NCBI GenBank assembly: GCA_024180945.1
Contig: JAKSGN010000003.1
Span: 868,001-932,000, forward strand
DNA length: 64,000 nucleotides
Source: Macrophomina tecta
Taxonomy: Eukaryota; Ascomycota; Dothideomycetes; Botryosphaeriales; Botryosphaeriaceae
Direction of reading: 5' to 3'
The position numbers and the translations under genes are program-made. Each line of letters opens with the position of its first letter. Position 1 is the stretch's first letter. Of this stretch, positions 23,234-34,488 are shown piece after piece. The notes beneath the pieces were generated by a model. That model made no database searches and was not told the DNA's origin. It saw nothing but the letters and a program-made list of their open reading frames with translations.

Positions 23234-25040
23234 TTAGAAGTTCTCTTTGCCCCAAACAAAGTGGAAGTCCTTATCAGTGTACATGTTGCACTTAATGTGC
23301 AACTGACTGCCAAGGCCCTTGGGCCCGCAGAAGAAAACACCAGCTTCCGCAGGGCTATGGATCTTGCGGATAGACTTGAAGATCATGTCCCAGTTCGGAC
23401 GTCCGAAGTTGGTGGGGGCGCGCAGACCAGTGATTGCATCTTGTTCGGCGTTGGCGTCATTGATCATGATGTTTGCTGCGTCATCGATCTTGACCTTTGC
23501 GGTGAGGTACTGAAGAATGTTAGCAACATATAGGACGAGGGCATGTGACCATAGCCTACCGTATGGATCTCGATGTGATCTTCCAAGTCCTGTGCCTCAA
23601 TAGCCAGGAGAAGAGACCTGAACCACTCCAGGGAACCAAAGTCTCTGCAAATCCAGAAGAAGTATACCTTCTTCAGCCGTGTTTTCCCTTGCGGGTAATT
23701 CATCCGGTACCATATGCTCTTCAGAATCGAGGCAAAAGGCGTGACACCGATACCCGCGCCGACCAGAACCGCAATCTCAAATTTGAAGACATCTTCCGAA
23801 GCACTTCCAAAGGGACCATCGACGTAGACACGGGGAAGAATCCTGCGAAGACTGGGATCGACACTTTGTTCATCCGCTGAGCCGCTCACGACGGCGGTAC
23901 CCTTTTCCTTCGTATCTTTCCGGTCAAACTCGCAACCTAAAGCCTTGGCCATCGCTCTGGTGAAGTTTCCGACACAACGGACGTGAACGGAAATGTAGTC
24001 CTCCTCGGGTGCGCTCGTGAGAGTGAAGGGGTGATACTGCCAGACAGAAACCTCAGGGCAACACAGGAAGATGTACTGGGCAAAGTCAGCGCAAATAAAA
24101 AGAAAATGGAGCAAATAAGTGGAACTACCTGTCCAGCCATTGTCTTGGTGTTTTCCTTCTTGATCTGGATCTCGCAGACATTGCTGGGGTGCTGGATGAC
24201 CTTGGAGACATAGGTCTTGTGTTTTCCACGCACTTCACGTGCGGCTCTTTCGGCCAGATAGAGAAAACCACCGTACATCCAGTACTGCCAGAAGACACCG
24301 ACGGTGTTGCAGTAAGGCGCAAAGTCCGGGCGGATCATGCAGAAGGCTCCGTGAATGGACCACATGACGAAGAAAATGATGAAAAAGTGGTGGGTGTACC
24401 AGAAGCGCTCGTAATTTGCGCGACGCGGCGTTTCGACGGATGTGAATACCATTGCCATCAATGCAATGAGCATGACGTAGCCGGTCCATCCGGGTCCGGT
24501 GACGAGATTGGCAAGGAGGAAACCGACGAAGCCGAGATTGTTGGCGGCGGAGAAACGGCCCAAGTTGACCCAATGGGCGATGGTGTGGACCCAAGAGAAG
24601 AAAACAATGGACCAGGCAACGAGCTTGTGGAAGGTGATGTTTTTGTCGAATTGAATGATTCCATTGAGCGGAGTTTGGCGCAACAGCGAAATGAGATTAC
24701 GACAGACGGGGAAGAGGATAAGGGCGACGTCGAAGTGGAGGACGAGAGCAGCGGCACGGGCGATGACGAAGGTGATGCCGAACTGCTGCCGCGACTGGAC
24801 CAAGTTGTCTTTCAGGCCGTAATGCACCATGCCGAAGCCAAAGATCATCAGGTGAACCAGCATGAAGAGGAAAACAGTTAACCTGCGCCATCCCTCATTG
24901 ACCATCCACCGGTCGAAGCGCTCTCTTAACGTCTCTTCCCTGATGGGCGTGTCACTCATCTCGCCAGACAGGAGCATGCGGGTCAAGGGCGGCCATCTCG
25001 ACCGCTCCTTGCCGGTAAGGCTGGAGGCGTAAGATGACAT
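23234..25040 (-). CDS. noxB: NADPH oxidase, NoxB (Nox2) type
   Basis: Three exons on the minus strand: 25040-24129, 24075-23560 and 23509-23234, giving 567 aa. Six-helix ferric-reductase core: heme pairs are H138/H152 (spacing 14) and H217/H230 (spacing 13), as in gp91phox. FAD motif HPFTLTSAP is at 319-327, NADPH motifs are GAGIGVTPFASIL and FFCGPKGLG, and the C-terminus is the canonical FVWGKENF. The enzyme passes electrons from NADPH through FAD and two hemes to O2 on the far side of the membrane, making superoxide. Fungal Nox enzymes are controlled by NoxR and Rac and govern polarised growth, appressorium penetration or sexual development. The N-terminal extension before RFDRWMVNEGWRRLTVF, and overall sequence, place it with NoxB and not NoxA. 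No regulator gene is adjacent. Confidence 0.95.
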
Positions 25041-26112
25041 CCGGGGCCAGGTGTCGCGCTGGGCTGCTCGTGAGAATGGAGGTCCTGGGAGTAGTGGGGG
25101 TGGACGGGAATGCCTGGGTGCGGAGCGAAATTAGGCGCCGACGAGGCCAGCTCGAGTGGTGGTGAACGATGGACGGATATTATTAAAAGGCGGTATTGTT
25201 CTCTTCTCGCACGATTAGCTTCCGGGGGCGGGGATGAGAGTCAAGCGGCATACCAAAGTGCCAGCACTGAAAGTTAGTGAAGGGAAAACAAGGTGGCTCG
25301 ACTGAAGATCAGCGGCCTGCTGGAAGGGCGAGAGAGCAGCAAGTGACGAAGAAACACAGCTCCTCCCGGTCTTGAATAGCGGAAAGGGCTGGAGGGATTG
25401 GCGGCATTTGAAGCTTGGCAGCGGCGAGAAATCGTACCACCTTCAAGCGCACGCGTGCCAGATTCCAGCAGGCGCAAGACAGTGGAGGCGTCAGATGGCG
25501 AGGCCGGTGCAACCCGGCGATAAGCTGGGGGCAGTATTTTAGCGGGAACTGCAGACGTCGAGGAAGTGTCTTGAGATTGTCTCCTGACTAGCGGCCAGGC
25601 ACGCGGCGGGCGAATGGCGAGGGCGGGCACTGCGGCGGCGGGGCTCATGCGGCCTTCGCTCCAGCCGCCGATGCGACGTCTTCCGTGGCGGGCGTCGTCT
25701 TGGCGGTGTTTGAGGTCTGCTTGATCTGCTCCAGTCTGCGTCTGGGCGCCGCCTTCGCCGCGTCGCGCATCCCTGGAGCCCTACCGTGCCCACTTGTTAG
25801 CCGCCCAGGTCACGTTATCCTCACACGCCGCCAGCACAGCGCCGACCGCGCCCCGGCGCGCGGTGGAGCTGCGGAGCTTGGGCGCGCGCGCTTCGTCCGC
25901 TGCTTCTGGTGGCTCGTCGCCTGCGAGCTGAGTGCCGATGCCGACTTGGCTGCAGCCCGTTTGCGTTTCGAGCAGCGGCAGGATCCCGCAACACCACAGT
26001 ATAATCCTCGCGTGAGAGGGCCGGTAAGATTGAAGGGCGCCGCATTGAGACGCCGCTCTGCTGCTACCTGTCTACCTGCGCCACAGGCCTGGCATGCGGC
26101 TCAACCTGCTCC
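25041..26112. other. Intergenic, NoxB promoter region
   Basis: Upstream region of the minus-strand oxidase gene and 3' end of the next minus-strand gene. GC-rich open frames occur on both strands with no domain. Nothing else is supported. Confidence 0.5.
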
Positions 26113-26955
26113 TCAAGACATCAGGTACCCGCCAGATGCTGATATCGTCTGGCCTGTCATCCATCCACTTTGCGCCTCTGCCACCATTGCCGTCAGCAGA
26201 GCAATGTCCTTGGGCTCGCCCACCCGGTTGCCCAGCGGCGTCATCTTCTTCTGCAGTTCTATGAACTCTGGTGGGATCCTGTCCATCATGTCCGACTTGG
26301 TTGGTCCCGGCTCGATGGCGTTAACGGTGTGACCAAGTCCACCCAGCTCTGCAGCAAGAGAACGTGTGAAGCCCTCAAGGGCAGCCTTGGAGGTGGCGTA
26401 GACGGTTCCTGTAGCCAGGCCAATGCGCCCACCAACCGACGACATGTTGATGATGCGGCCAGGGGCGCGAAGAAACGGCAATACAGCCTGACTCATGAAC
26501 ATGGCCCCGCGCACGTTGAGGTCCATACAGTATGCGTAGTCCTCGGGCGTGACATCCAACAGGGGCTTGATGACTTCGCAGCCTGCGTTGTTGACGAGGA
26601 TATCGATGTTGTGGCCGAACGCGCCCATCGTTTCCGCGATTATCTGTTTGGGAGCATCCAGTTGGCGGAGGTCAGCTCGGATCATTATCGCCATGGCGCC
26701 ATTCCCAAGCTCATTGATGCTATCGACAGCCTTCACGGTGGCGTTATAGCTGCTGCCAGAGGTGAAGGTGAGGGCGACCTGCATCGACATGGTGAGTTTG
26801 TTGACATGGTGATGCCGTGCCAGCGCGTCTCTCACCTTAGCACCGCGATTCGCAAGTTCCAAGGCAACGGCTGCACCAATACCACGTGAAGCACCAGTGA
26901 CGATGGCGACTTTTCCTGCCAGAGTAAGTGGCTGGGTCGAAGTTGCAGAGCTCAT
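26113..26955 (-). CDS. Short-chain dehydrogenase/reductase (SDR)
   Basis: Two exons on the minus strand, 26955-26836 and 26778-26113, give 261 aa, the classical SDR length. Cofactor motif TGASRGIG at 20-27, then NNAG, the catalytic Ser in NMSSVGG and the YATSK active site are all present, followed by EPGPTKSDMM. The substrate cannot be read from sequence; the overall type is the 3-ketoacyl-reductase/gluconate-dehydrogenase-like SDR common in fungi. The 57-nt intron (26835-26779, GTGAGA...CAG with CTCAC inside) is a multiple of three and stop-free. Splicing restores the standard strand RGAKVALTF, so it is surely an intron, yet retaining it would insert 19 residues after the second strand. The start is the first ATG; the upstream open frame uses no ATG. 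Confidence 0.9.
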   Translation of the reverse strand: MSSATSTQPLTLAGKVAIVTGASRGIGAAVALELANRGAKVRDALARHHHVNKLTMSMQVALTFTSGSSYNATVKAVDSINELGNGAMAIMIRADLRQLDAPKQIIAETMGAFGHNIDILVNNAGCEVIKPLLDVTPEDYAYCMDLNVRGAMFMSQAVLPFLRAPGRIINMSSVGGRIGLATGTVYATSKAALEGFTRSLAAELGGLGHTVNAIEPGPTKSDMMDRIPPEFIELQKKMTPLGNRVGEPKDIALLTAMVAEAQSGWMTGQTISASGGYLMS

Positions 26956-27817
26956 AGTTGCTTGTTTCTCAGCAGCAGCAGCAGCAGCAGGAGGAGGAGG
27001 AGGAGGAGGAGGAGGCGGTGATGGTGGAGAGAAGGCGGGCTTGCTGACGGCTGCGTATTCTGCTCCTGCTACCCCGCCGTGTACAGCTGGAGTTAAGCTG
27101 GCTGGCAAGATGGAAAAAATGCATAACTCCGTCGAAGGCCAGGAGCTTGCACGGGGACATCTCTACAAGGTAGTGGCAGGACAATGGGCCCACCGTCCTC
27201 AAAATGCTGTGCCGCATTGTCGCATGCACTCGTGGTGTCGCTCCATCTGGCGCGGTCACTGAGTGGCGGGTGTGGTAGCAAGTGAACGCGCGCGACGATT
27301 ACATGTTTCCAGCGTGGCTCTTGAGGGCTTAGGTCTGTTCGCAAACAAAAGAAGCTTCGGTGTTTATGGCACCCAAACTTCGGAGCAATACGGTGCGGCG
27401 GGTTTCTGAGATGCGTCGGCCCGCGGCGGTATTCGGCGTCGCAGCCACGACGGAGGTGGGCATTTCGGCAGGATGCAGGCTGTCACGCTTCGGCATGATG
27501 GTGCGAGAGGGCCAGGGTAGGGTGTAGGTAGGCAACAACTCTTTACTACATTCGCATCCGGCGATGCGAGAGGTAGCACAGGTGGTCCAACCCAAGGGCC
27601 CGCACAATGTCGCCGTGCCGGGGGTTCCGGCGGCGAGGCGATGGAAGGTCCCCAGCTCGTCGGCCTGAGCGCAGAGATTTTACTTTCCGCGCCCACCCCA
27701 ATCCCCCAATCCCCCACCACCCTCAACGCCCTCAAAAGCACTTTCGCGTGGAGCTGATTTGCAACAGACAGTCCTTGAATCACCATTCCACCCCCTTCCC
27801 GGACCCAGTAAACCGCA
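26956..27817. promoter_or_regulatory. Divergent promoter region, SDR / EMG1
   Basis: An 862-bp spacer lies between opposed start codons, so both promoters lie here. It includes a CAG/GAG trinucleotide tract within 60 bp of the SDR start. A minus-strand frame at 27364-27855 overlaps the EMG1 start and is rejected as a gene. Confidence 0.45.
26970..27015. repeat. (CAG)n(GAG)n microsatellite
   Basis: A run of AGC units followed by GAG units in the probable 5' leader of the SDR gene. Read as protein it would give a Pro/Ala tract, but no ATG precedes it in frame. Confidence 0.85.
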
Positions 27818-28891
27818 ATGGCCTCATCAGCGTCCCAGGTTGACGGCGGAGTCAAGCTTGAGGAGCAACAGCAGCATCAGCAGGAGCCGCAGCAGGACCA
27901 ACCGCAGCAGACGAGCCCGCGTTTGGCGAAGCGTGGCACCAAAAGAATCAGTGAGTGAATTGCCCGCTCCCCGCCGAACAGCCGATTATGAACGCCGGTC
28001 CCGAAGGCCTGCGTTTCATTTCAACCTCACCCGAACATCACCTCCGTCTCAACCCGCTTCCACTAACCACTCGCCATGTCTTTCTGCGCCATAGGGACCC
28101 AGTCGCTTCCGCCTCCTGACCTTCCGAAGCTTGTTGCGGAACAAGCTCACCCCATCCCTTCCAGCGACAAGGACACGCCGCGCCTCATTGTCGTGCTCTC
28201 AAACGCCAGCCTCGAGACGTACAAGGCTTCTCATGGAGGTCGCGCCGGTGTCGGAAAAGAGGACAAGTACTCGCTCCTCAACAGCGACGAGCACATCGGG
28301 ATCATGAGGAAGATGGGTCGCGACATCAGTGATGCGCGTCCCGACATCACCCATCAGGTCTGCCGCAGGCCCTTCTGGCTATTCAACATAGCGCAGCCAT
28401 TAACTGTTTCATAGTGCCTGCTCACCCTCCTCGACTCCCCCATCAACAAGGCTGGAAGGCTCCAAATCTATATCCACACCGCCAAAGGTGTCCTGATCGA
28501 AGTCAGCCCCACCGTGCGCATCCCGCGTACCTTTAAGCGTTTCGCCGGTCTCATGGTGCAGCTGTTGCATCGCCTCTCCATCCGCTCCACCACGTCGCAG
28601 GAGAAGCTCCTCAAGGTCATCAAGAACCCCATCACGGATCATCTTCCTCCGAACTGCCGCAAGGTTACGCTCAGTTTCGACGCTCCCGTGGTCAAGTGCC
28701 GCGAGTACATTGAAGATCTGGACCCCAACCAAAGCGTGTGCGTCTTCATTGGTGCCATGGCTAAGGGTAAGGATGACTTTGCCGACGAGTTCAAGGACGA
28801 CTCGATTTCCATCAGCAACTACAGTCTTAGCGCCAGTGTGGCATGCTCCAAATTCTGCCATGCCGCCGAGGAAGTCTGGAACATCATCTAA
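27818..28891 (+). CDS. EMG1: 18S rRNA pseudouridine N1-methyltransferase Emg1/Nep1
   Basis: Three exons, 27818-27950, 28095-28357 and 28415-28891, give 290 aa. A Gln-rich N-terminus (about 45 residues) precedes the SPOUT-class methyltransferase fold: [35 protein letters not shown], then [40 protein letters not shown] and the cofactor-site region [19 protein letters not shown]. Emg1 methylates the hypermodified pseudouridine of 18S rRNA and has a separate essential role in small-subunit assembly in the nucleolus. Intron 2 (28358-28414, 57 nt) begins GTCTGC, a poor match to the fungal consensus GTANGT, while its branch (ATTAAC) and acceptor (CATAG) are normal. Frame and conserved residues leave little doubt about this junction. 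Confidence 0.94.
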
Positions 28892-30923
28892 TTGTGAAAC
28901 CAAGGCCAGTGCGGGCAGGAGTAGAAGCGTTGCTTCGTGGAGAAGGGAACCATGGGAATGCGCTGGCAGCTGCGATAACAACATCCAGCATCCAGCCCAG
29001 TGCCCGTCTCGATGATGATCTGTGGAGTGGTCTCTGTTTTTGCAACCAAAACATCAGGCTCTTTCAACAGACTCAGCAAGCGTACCTTCTTCGCAAAGCA
29101 CTTCAACTTGCTACGCGGTTCCTTTCTTTTGTTTTCACGGGTTCAGCCTTGCCCACTTGACTATTTTTTTTTTTTTTTAATATCATTTACCAAAAAGAAA
29201 GTTTTGTACGTAGGTAGGCGTTCGTTTGGGACCCTATCTCCGGGTTGGCGCAAGGGTTCGGGATGTAGGTGGTAGCACTGATTTGCTTTTTAGCTTTGAT
29301 TTCACGCGGTGGCATGGCCACGTCCGCGTAAAAAAATATATACATGCCAGTTTATTGATATTCCCCATTTATCTTTTGGATCGTCACTTCCAAGAAGCCG
29401 TCGATAGAAGCCTGCAATCAGATATAGCGCGCCCACCCTTCTATCAGACCAGGTAGAGATGTTGATCGGCTCCGCCCTTAGAAATTATGTACTCGGCCAC
29501 TGTTCAACCAGTTGAAGAGTGAGTCCGGCCGAGAGTGCGGTTTGATGTCAGTATGAAAGATCATTCCCGGTGGAATGTCGCGTGGACAGCATACCCTTGT
29601 GATTCACGTGCAGACGATGAACTGGCACCTTCCTTTCCGATGATAAGCGCGTCGGCGGCATCTGCGAGCTGGAGGTGCTGGAGTTCGCCGGGACGGACCG
29701 CGCGATTGGCTCAATATAAAGCAGCGCTTCCTTGACAAAAATGAGGCTCTGGGTGGAGGACGACGTTTCAACGGCACGGCTTCCGTCTTACAAAACGCTC
29801 GAATCATGCAGAAGAAACGCGGTGCAACCTGGCGCGAAGCCAATCTTGCGCGAGCAGCATCCGGGGCTGCTGGTTTTAAGGCTGTATGCTGCGGGAGGCC
29901 TAGATCGCAGGCAGCCAACAGAGCGTGCATAGGTTGAGGGCGGCTCACCACCCCATTCGACGTGGGCCTTCCAACGCATGCATAATTCTGGCTGAGCCGG
30001 TCGCTCGAGAGACGTGACGGCATGAGCAGCATCTCACGTAGACTGGCGAGCCTCGTCATGGACGCTCTCCCACTTCCCCAGATGCGCCGGTCGACGGGTG
30101 GGTGGCACAAAGTGGCGATCATCGCGGTTGGGCTTGCCCCTCATCGGTGCATTCGCGTTCGATCTGCTAGCCGCACGGGGAGGCGCGACTAGGTCGCGCA
30201 AGCTGGCTCTCTACATCGGGCAGCGTGTGCAGAAGACGATTCACACGACAGAGGCAGTGCTGGCGGCAGGGAAGAGGAGACAGGGTCGGACAGAAGCCTC
30301 ACGAGGCACTCTCCACCAAACGTACTGGAGGGCGAGAGGGAGTGGATTCAGCCGGATACCTGGGCCCGGTCCTAGTCATGACGGACATGTCTTCCCGCGC
30401 GACGGCCGATCGCCTCATGTTTGCACCAACGGCCGTGTTCTGCGCGCTCGTCGAGAAGGCCGCAGTGGAGCTTCGTGAATGATTCCAATGCACGTTCTAA
30501 GCCGGTTCTAGGCCCCGGCCGTGCCAGGTGGAGCATTGGGCCGTTCCGGCGGCCAATCATCCGGCAGTGGTGGGCCGTGCCGGGGCAGACGTGTCACGGC
30601 CTCGAGCAGCAGCCGGGGGATTACCGCAATCCCACGCACGCATCATGCTGCGGCAAAGGCGCCTGTGACCTCGATTGGCACAAGTCCAACCTCTCCCCGA
30701 CTTCCGCTGCGCCTTAGTTAAATACACACGGCCCTGGCGGCGGCGATATGCAGCCCACAGGAGAAGCGAGACTCGTCCAGCCTCCTCTCCAATCCCCATC
30801 TCACACACACCGCATCTCTGAGTAATCCGGACGGCCAGATATAAACTCGCAGCGCGAGTAATCCCTCACATTCTCTCTCTTCTCTTCGACTCAAGCCAGT
30901 CATCCACCATTCCGTAGCCCAGC
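28892..30923. other. Intergenic, no supported gene
   Basis: About 2 kb between co-directional genes. A T15 run lies at 29164-29178 in the probable EMG1 3' region. Open frames near 30.1-30.7 kb overlap on both strands and lack domains. The last few hundred bases should hold the promoter of the VOC gene. Confidence 0.45.
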
Positions 30924-33208
30924 ATGCCTGTCAGTCACATCGGGCTCACCGTGAGCCATCTCCCAACCTCGTGTTCCTTCTTCCTCGCCGCCCTTCAACC
31001 GCTCGGCTATCGTTATATCGGCCAGCAGGGGAACCAAGTTGGCTTTGGCATCAACAACGAAGCCGATTTTTTCCTGTGCCAGGAGACTCCTGGGTGCGTC
31101 CCTTCTTGCCATCACCCGGGCGGCCCCATGTTAACCTCCTCTCCAGCATCAAGGCCGGCGCAGCTCACATTGCCTTCTCGGCGCCTGACCGGATAGCCGT
31201 GCGTAATTTTTACACCGCAGCTCTCACCGCCGGCGCACGCCCGCATGGCTCCCCAGCCACCCGAGATTCTGAGAACGGCGTCTTCAATGCTGCTGTTCTG
31301 GACTTTGACGGCAACAGCATCGAAGTCATGCACCGCGAGAACGTCGATCCCATGGATGACTCGCAGTCAGTTGGCGGCTTCAGCAGAGTCCTGACTTGGC
31401 GAAAATCTGTTAATGGCAGCCTGCGCGACGACGAGTCCGTCATCAGTGGCTCCTCGGTGAAAACTGCCGCCAGGACCGTCGTCCCATACCAGCCCCCCAA
31501 GAGCGCCGGGCCCGGCTCCGTCATTGCGCCTTCCCTCAGGGCCGAGTCTGTAGCCCCCAGTCTGCCGCGGACGCAGTCCGCCCCTGTGGTTCCCAGGGCC
31601 TCGAAAGAGGAACTCAACCCAGAGCTCATGGCGGATGCCGGTGCTCGAAAGATCATTGGTACGCTCATTGGCGCCGCAGCCGGTGCTGCCGTTGCCTATG
31701 CCATGGTGAAGAGCGAGCGCGACAGCGCAAAGGAGGAAGCGGCTGCAGTTGCCGCATCACAAGCCGGATCTCAGCGGGCTCAGTCAGTGAAGGAGCCCTC
31801 GCAGAAGGCGCCCAGTGTTGCGCCATCCCAACAACAGTACCAGCAGTCCGAGTACGCCTATACCCCCTCTCAAATACAACAGATGATCCAGTACGAGCGA
31901 GCGCCAACGCAAACGGAATCTGTATACAGCGCACCCCGCGAACGGATGGCCATCGAAGCTGCTCCGGCTCGCAGCACTCACGCCGCCACTCTGGTGTCTG
32001 CGCTGCAGTCCGGAGCCACGACCATCAGGCAGGCCACTCACCGCAATTTCAGCGAGACCGAGTCCATGTATAGCTCCGCCGACAGCCGTGACCGCTACTC
32101 GCGTGCGCTGGAAAACGCGCCGCAGACGGCCAAGAGTTACCTGAACCCGACGTGCGTGTCAGTCGCGCAGACGTCCGTGTCCAAGCGCAACGAGGACGTC
32201 GAGTACGTCCCGGCCTCGAGCGTCGGACCGCGTAGCACTTACTCCCGCAAGAGCAGTGCCCCCAGCGTCATCTCCGAGATGCCTAAGAGCAGCCGCGCTC
32301 CCTCACAAGCCCCATCCAAGTCCGGCTCGAAGGCCCCGTCTCTGATCTCGAGTTTCCACCCCGACGACGACGACCGCAAATCGAACGCTTCGGAACGCCG
32401 CAGCAGCGCCCCCAGCACCCACAGTTCGCGCTCCAAGGCCGACAGGCTCGACGCCGTCGGCGAGGACGCCGAGCGCCGCTCTTCCGCCGGAAGCGTCCGC
32501 TCGCACCACTCCTCCAAGTCGAAGGCCAAGTCGCTGATCTCGTCCTTCGCCCCTGAGGATCGCAACGACTACCCGCCTACCCCGCCGAAGTCGACCGCGC
32601 CGTCCGCTGTCGAACGCCGCAGCTCGGCCAACAGTGTACACTCGACCAAGTCGAAGGCCTCGACCGCGAAGCCGACGCAGGAAGCCGGTGGCTCGAAGGC
32701 GCCGTCTCTGCTCGGCAGCATCCTGGGCCGCAACAAATCGGGCGACACCAGCGACAACGACGGACCCTCGGACCTCGACACCGTCGCACCATCCGACTCC
32801 ATCTCCAATGCCGGCTCCTCGCGCTCCTCCCTCCGCCGCGGCTCGAGTCGGGCGAATGGCGACGACGATGACGCGAAGAGCAGCCACAGCAGGCACAGCA
32901 AGCACTCGAAGCATAGCTCCGCGTCGAAGCACTCGTCCCGGTCCCGCCGCGAGAAGGACGGCGGCGACGATGATGACCGCAAGAGCCACCACTCGTCGCG
33001 CTCGCACAAGAGCAGCTCGAGCCGCCGAAGTGAGCGGAAAGAGGACGACGGCGACGTCGTGCGCCCCTCTAATATCAGCGAGCCCAGCGAGGCCAGCACG
33101 GTCAAGCCATACAAGCCGCGCAAGGACAGCGTTGTCAGCTTGCCGACCAGGAAGCTGGACAAGGAGTCTGAGGGCAGGCAGAGGAGTGTGGTGAGTTTTG
33201 CGGGTTGA
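30924..33208 (+). CDS. VOC (glyoxalase-fold) protein with long Ser/Lys-rich tail
   Basis: Two exons, 30924-31093 and 31147-33208, give 743 aa. The first ~125 residues form one vicinal-oxygen-chelate module: VSHIGLTVSHLPTSCSFFLA, YIGQQGNQVGFGINNEADFF, AGAAHIAFSAPDRIAVRNFY and VLDFDGNSIEVMHRE. The pattern suits a metal-dependent lyase, dioxygenase or isomerase, but no specific reaction can be named. A Gly/Ala-rich hydrophobic segment lies near residues 221-243 (IIGTLIGAAAGAAVAYAMV) and could be a membrane helix. The remaining ~500 residues are disordered, with recurring KAPSLISSF or KSLISSF-type units, SSAPS motifs and acidic clusters (DDDD). The tail is unlike a normal glyoxalase; fusion to a possible scaffold or phospho-regulated tail is inference. 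Confidence 0.82.
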
Positions 33209-34488
33209 TTCGTGTTCATGATGTGATGAATAATGTATACATTTCTGGTCCCTTTTCCATTTTTTCTAGTCACGGCATGGTTCGGTGCGTCCTTCTTTTG
33301 GGTAGGTCAATTTCTTTTGTTTCTTTCTCCTTACTGCTTTTCTTCAAGGGATCTTGAAGGGATGGTGGTTACTTCTCTTTTTGCATTAGGCCGGCAGATG
33401 CTCGAAACATCTCTGGCCGTTCTTCTATTTTTTGCATGAGTGGCGCTTGGGTTTGCTTTTCCTTGTCATTCCCGCAGAACTACAGACATTGGCTTGTAGA
33501 TTGCAACGTAGGCCGTGCCGGATAACTGCTTGCAAGACGCGCGGTCCGCGGGCAGTTTTCTTCGCATCTAAGATACATCTGATTACACAGAGAACTTTCA
33601 AGTACACCAATTACCGACAGATCGGTCCTCCTTTTGCATGATTGAAAATGGGAAAGAGAGCAGGCATCGAATGATGCCACACTTCAACTGTCCACCACTC
33701 ACCAAACGCCCAACCCTGGATCTGCAACAGGCTCATGAACAACAAACACAGGCAACATGCCGATTAGAGTACATGGCCGCCCATCCACCCTCTCTAGTCC
33801 AGCACCGCCCTCAACCGCACATACATCACATCCAGCAATCTCGCATGGCTGCATCATCCGCATAGCCAGGCCATCCATGCCTCAAACCCCAAAGGCAAGG
33901 CTGCCTATCCGGAGCAGACCGATAAACTCCAAAAAAAAAAAAAAAAAAAAAGAGGAAGCCCAGCCCAAACCCAACTGTTCATGACCCGCATTAGCTTCCC
34001 GGCCGGGCCGGAGCGCCGCGCAGCGAGGAATGGACAAGGAACAAGAGGCGGGTGAAAATTGTAAGGCGGGCGAGCGGAGGTACCCGATGCGGCCGGGGTC
34101 CGCCAGAATAGCAACACCACGTATCTCTCCCGATGGAGCTTGGGCGGGAAAAGTGCCTCTCGATGCTTTGGGGAGGGGGCCAACTGGGATAGGACTAGTG
34201 GGGGTGAAGCCGGTGAGGCCTTACCTCGTGTTTTATTTAGAATCTCCATCTTACATACTGCGTTTGCGCTGGTCAGACGCTGTGGCTGCCTGGCCATACG
34301 GCCACATAAGCGCGACCATCGGGCGGCCATGCACACATGCACAGCCGCTTCTACCGGTCCATCCGACCCGACAACTCCACGACCTATTACTCCAACAACT
34401 GTGATTCATGCGCACCTCACACAAAGCAAATGACAACTGGCAGCACACAACCAGCCGGATCACCCCCCCCCCCGCCCGGCAAAAAAAT
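33209..34488. other. Intergenic between convergent genes
   Basis: Holds the 3' ends of the VOC gene and of minus-strand GAA1. A run of 21 A lies at 33931-33951 and a run of 11 C at 34463-34473, just past the GAA1 stop. No gene is supported. Confidence 0.5.

Noticed and set aside
27364..27855. Minus-strand frame of 163 residues
   Set aside because: Antisense to the EMG1 start and promoter, with no recognisable domain.
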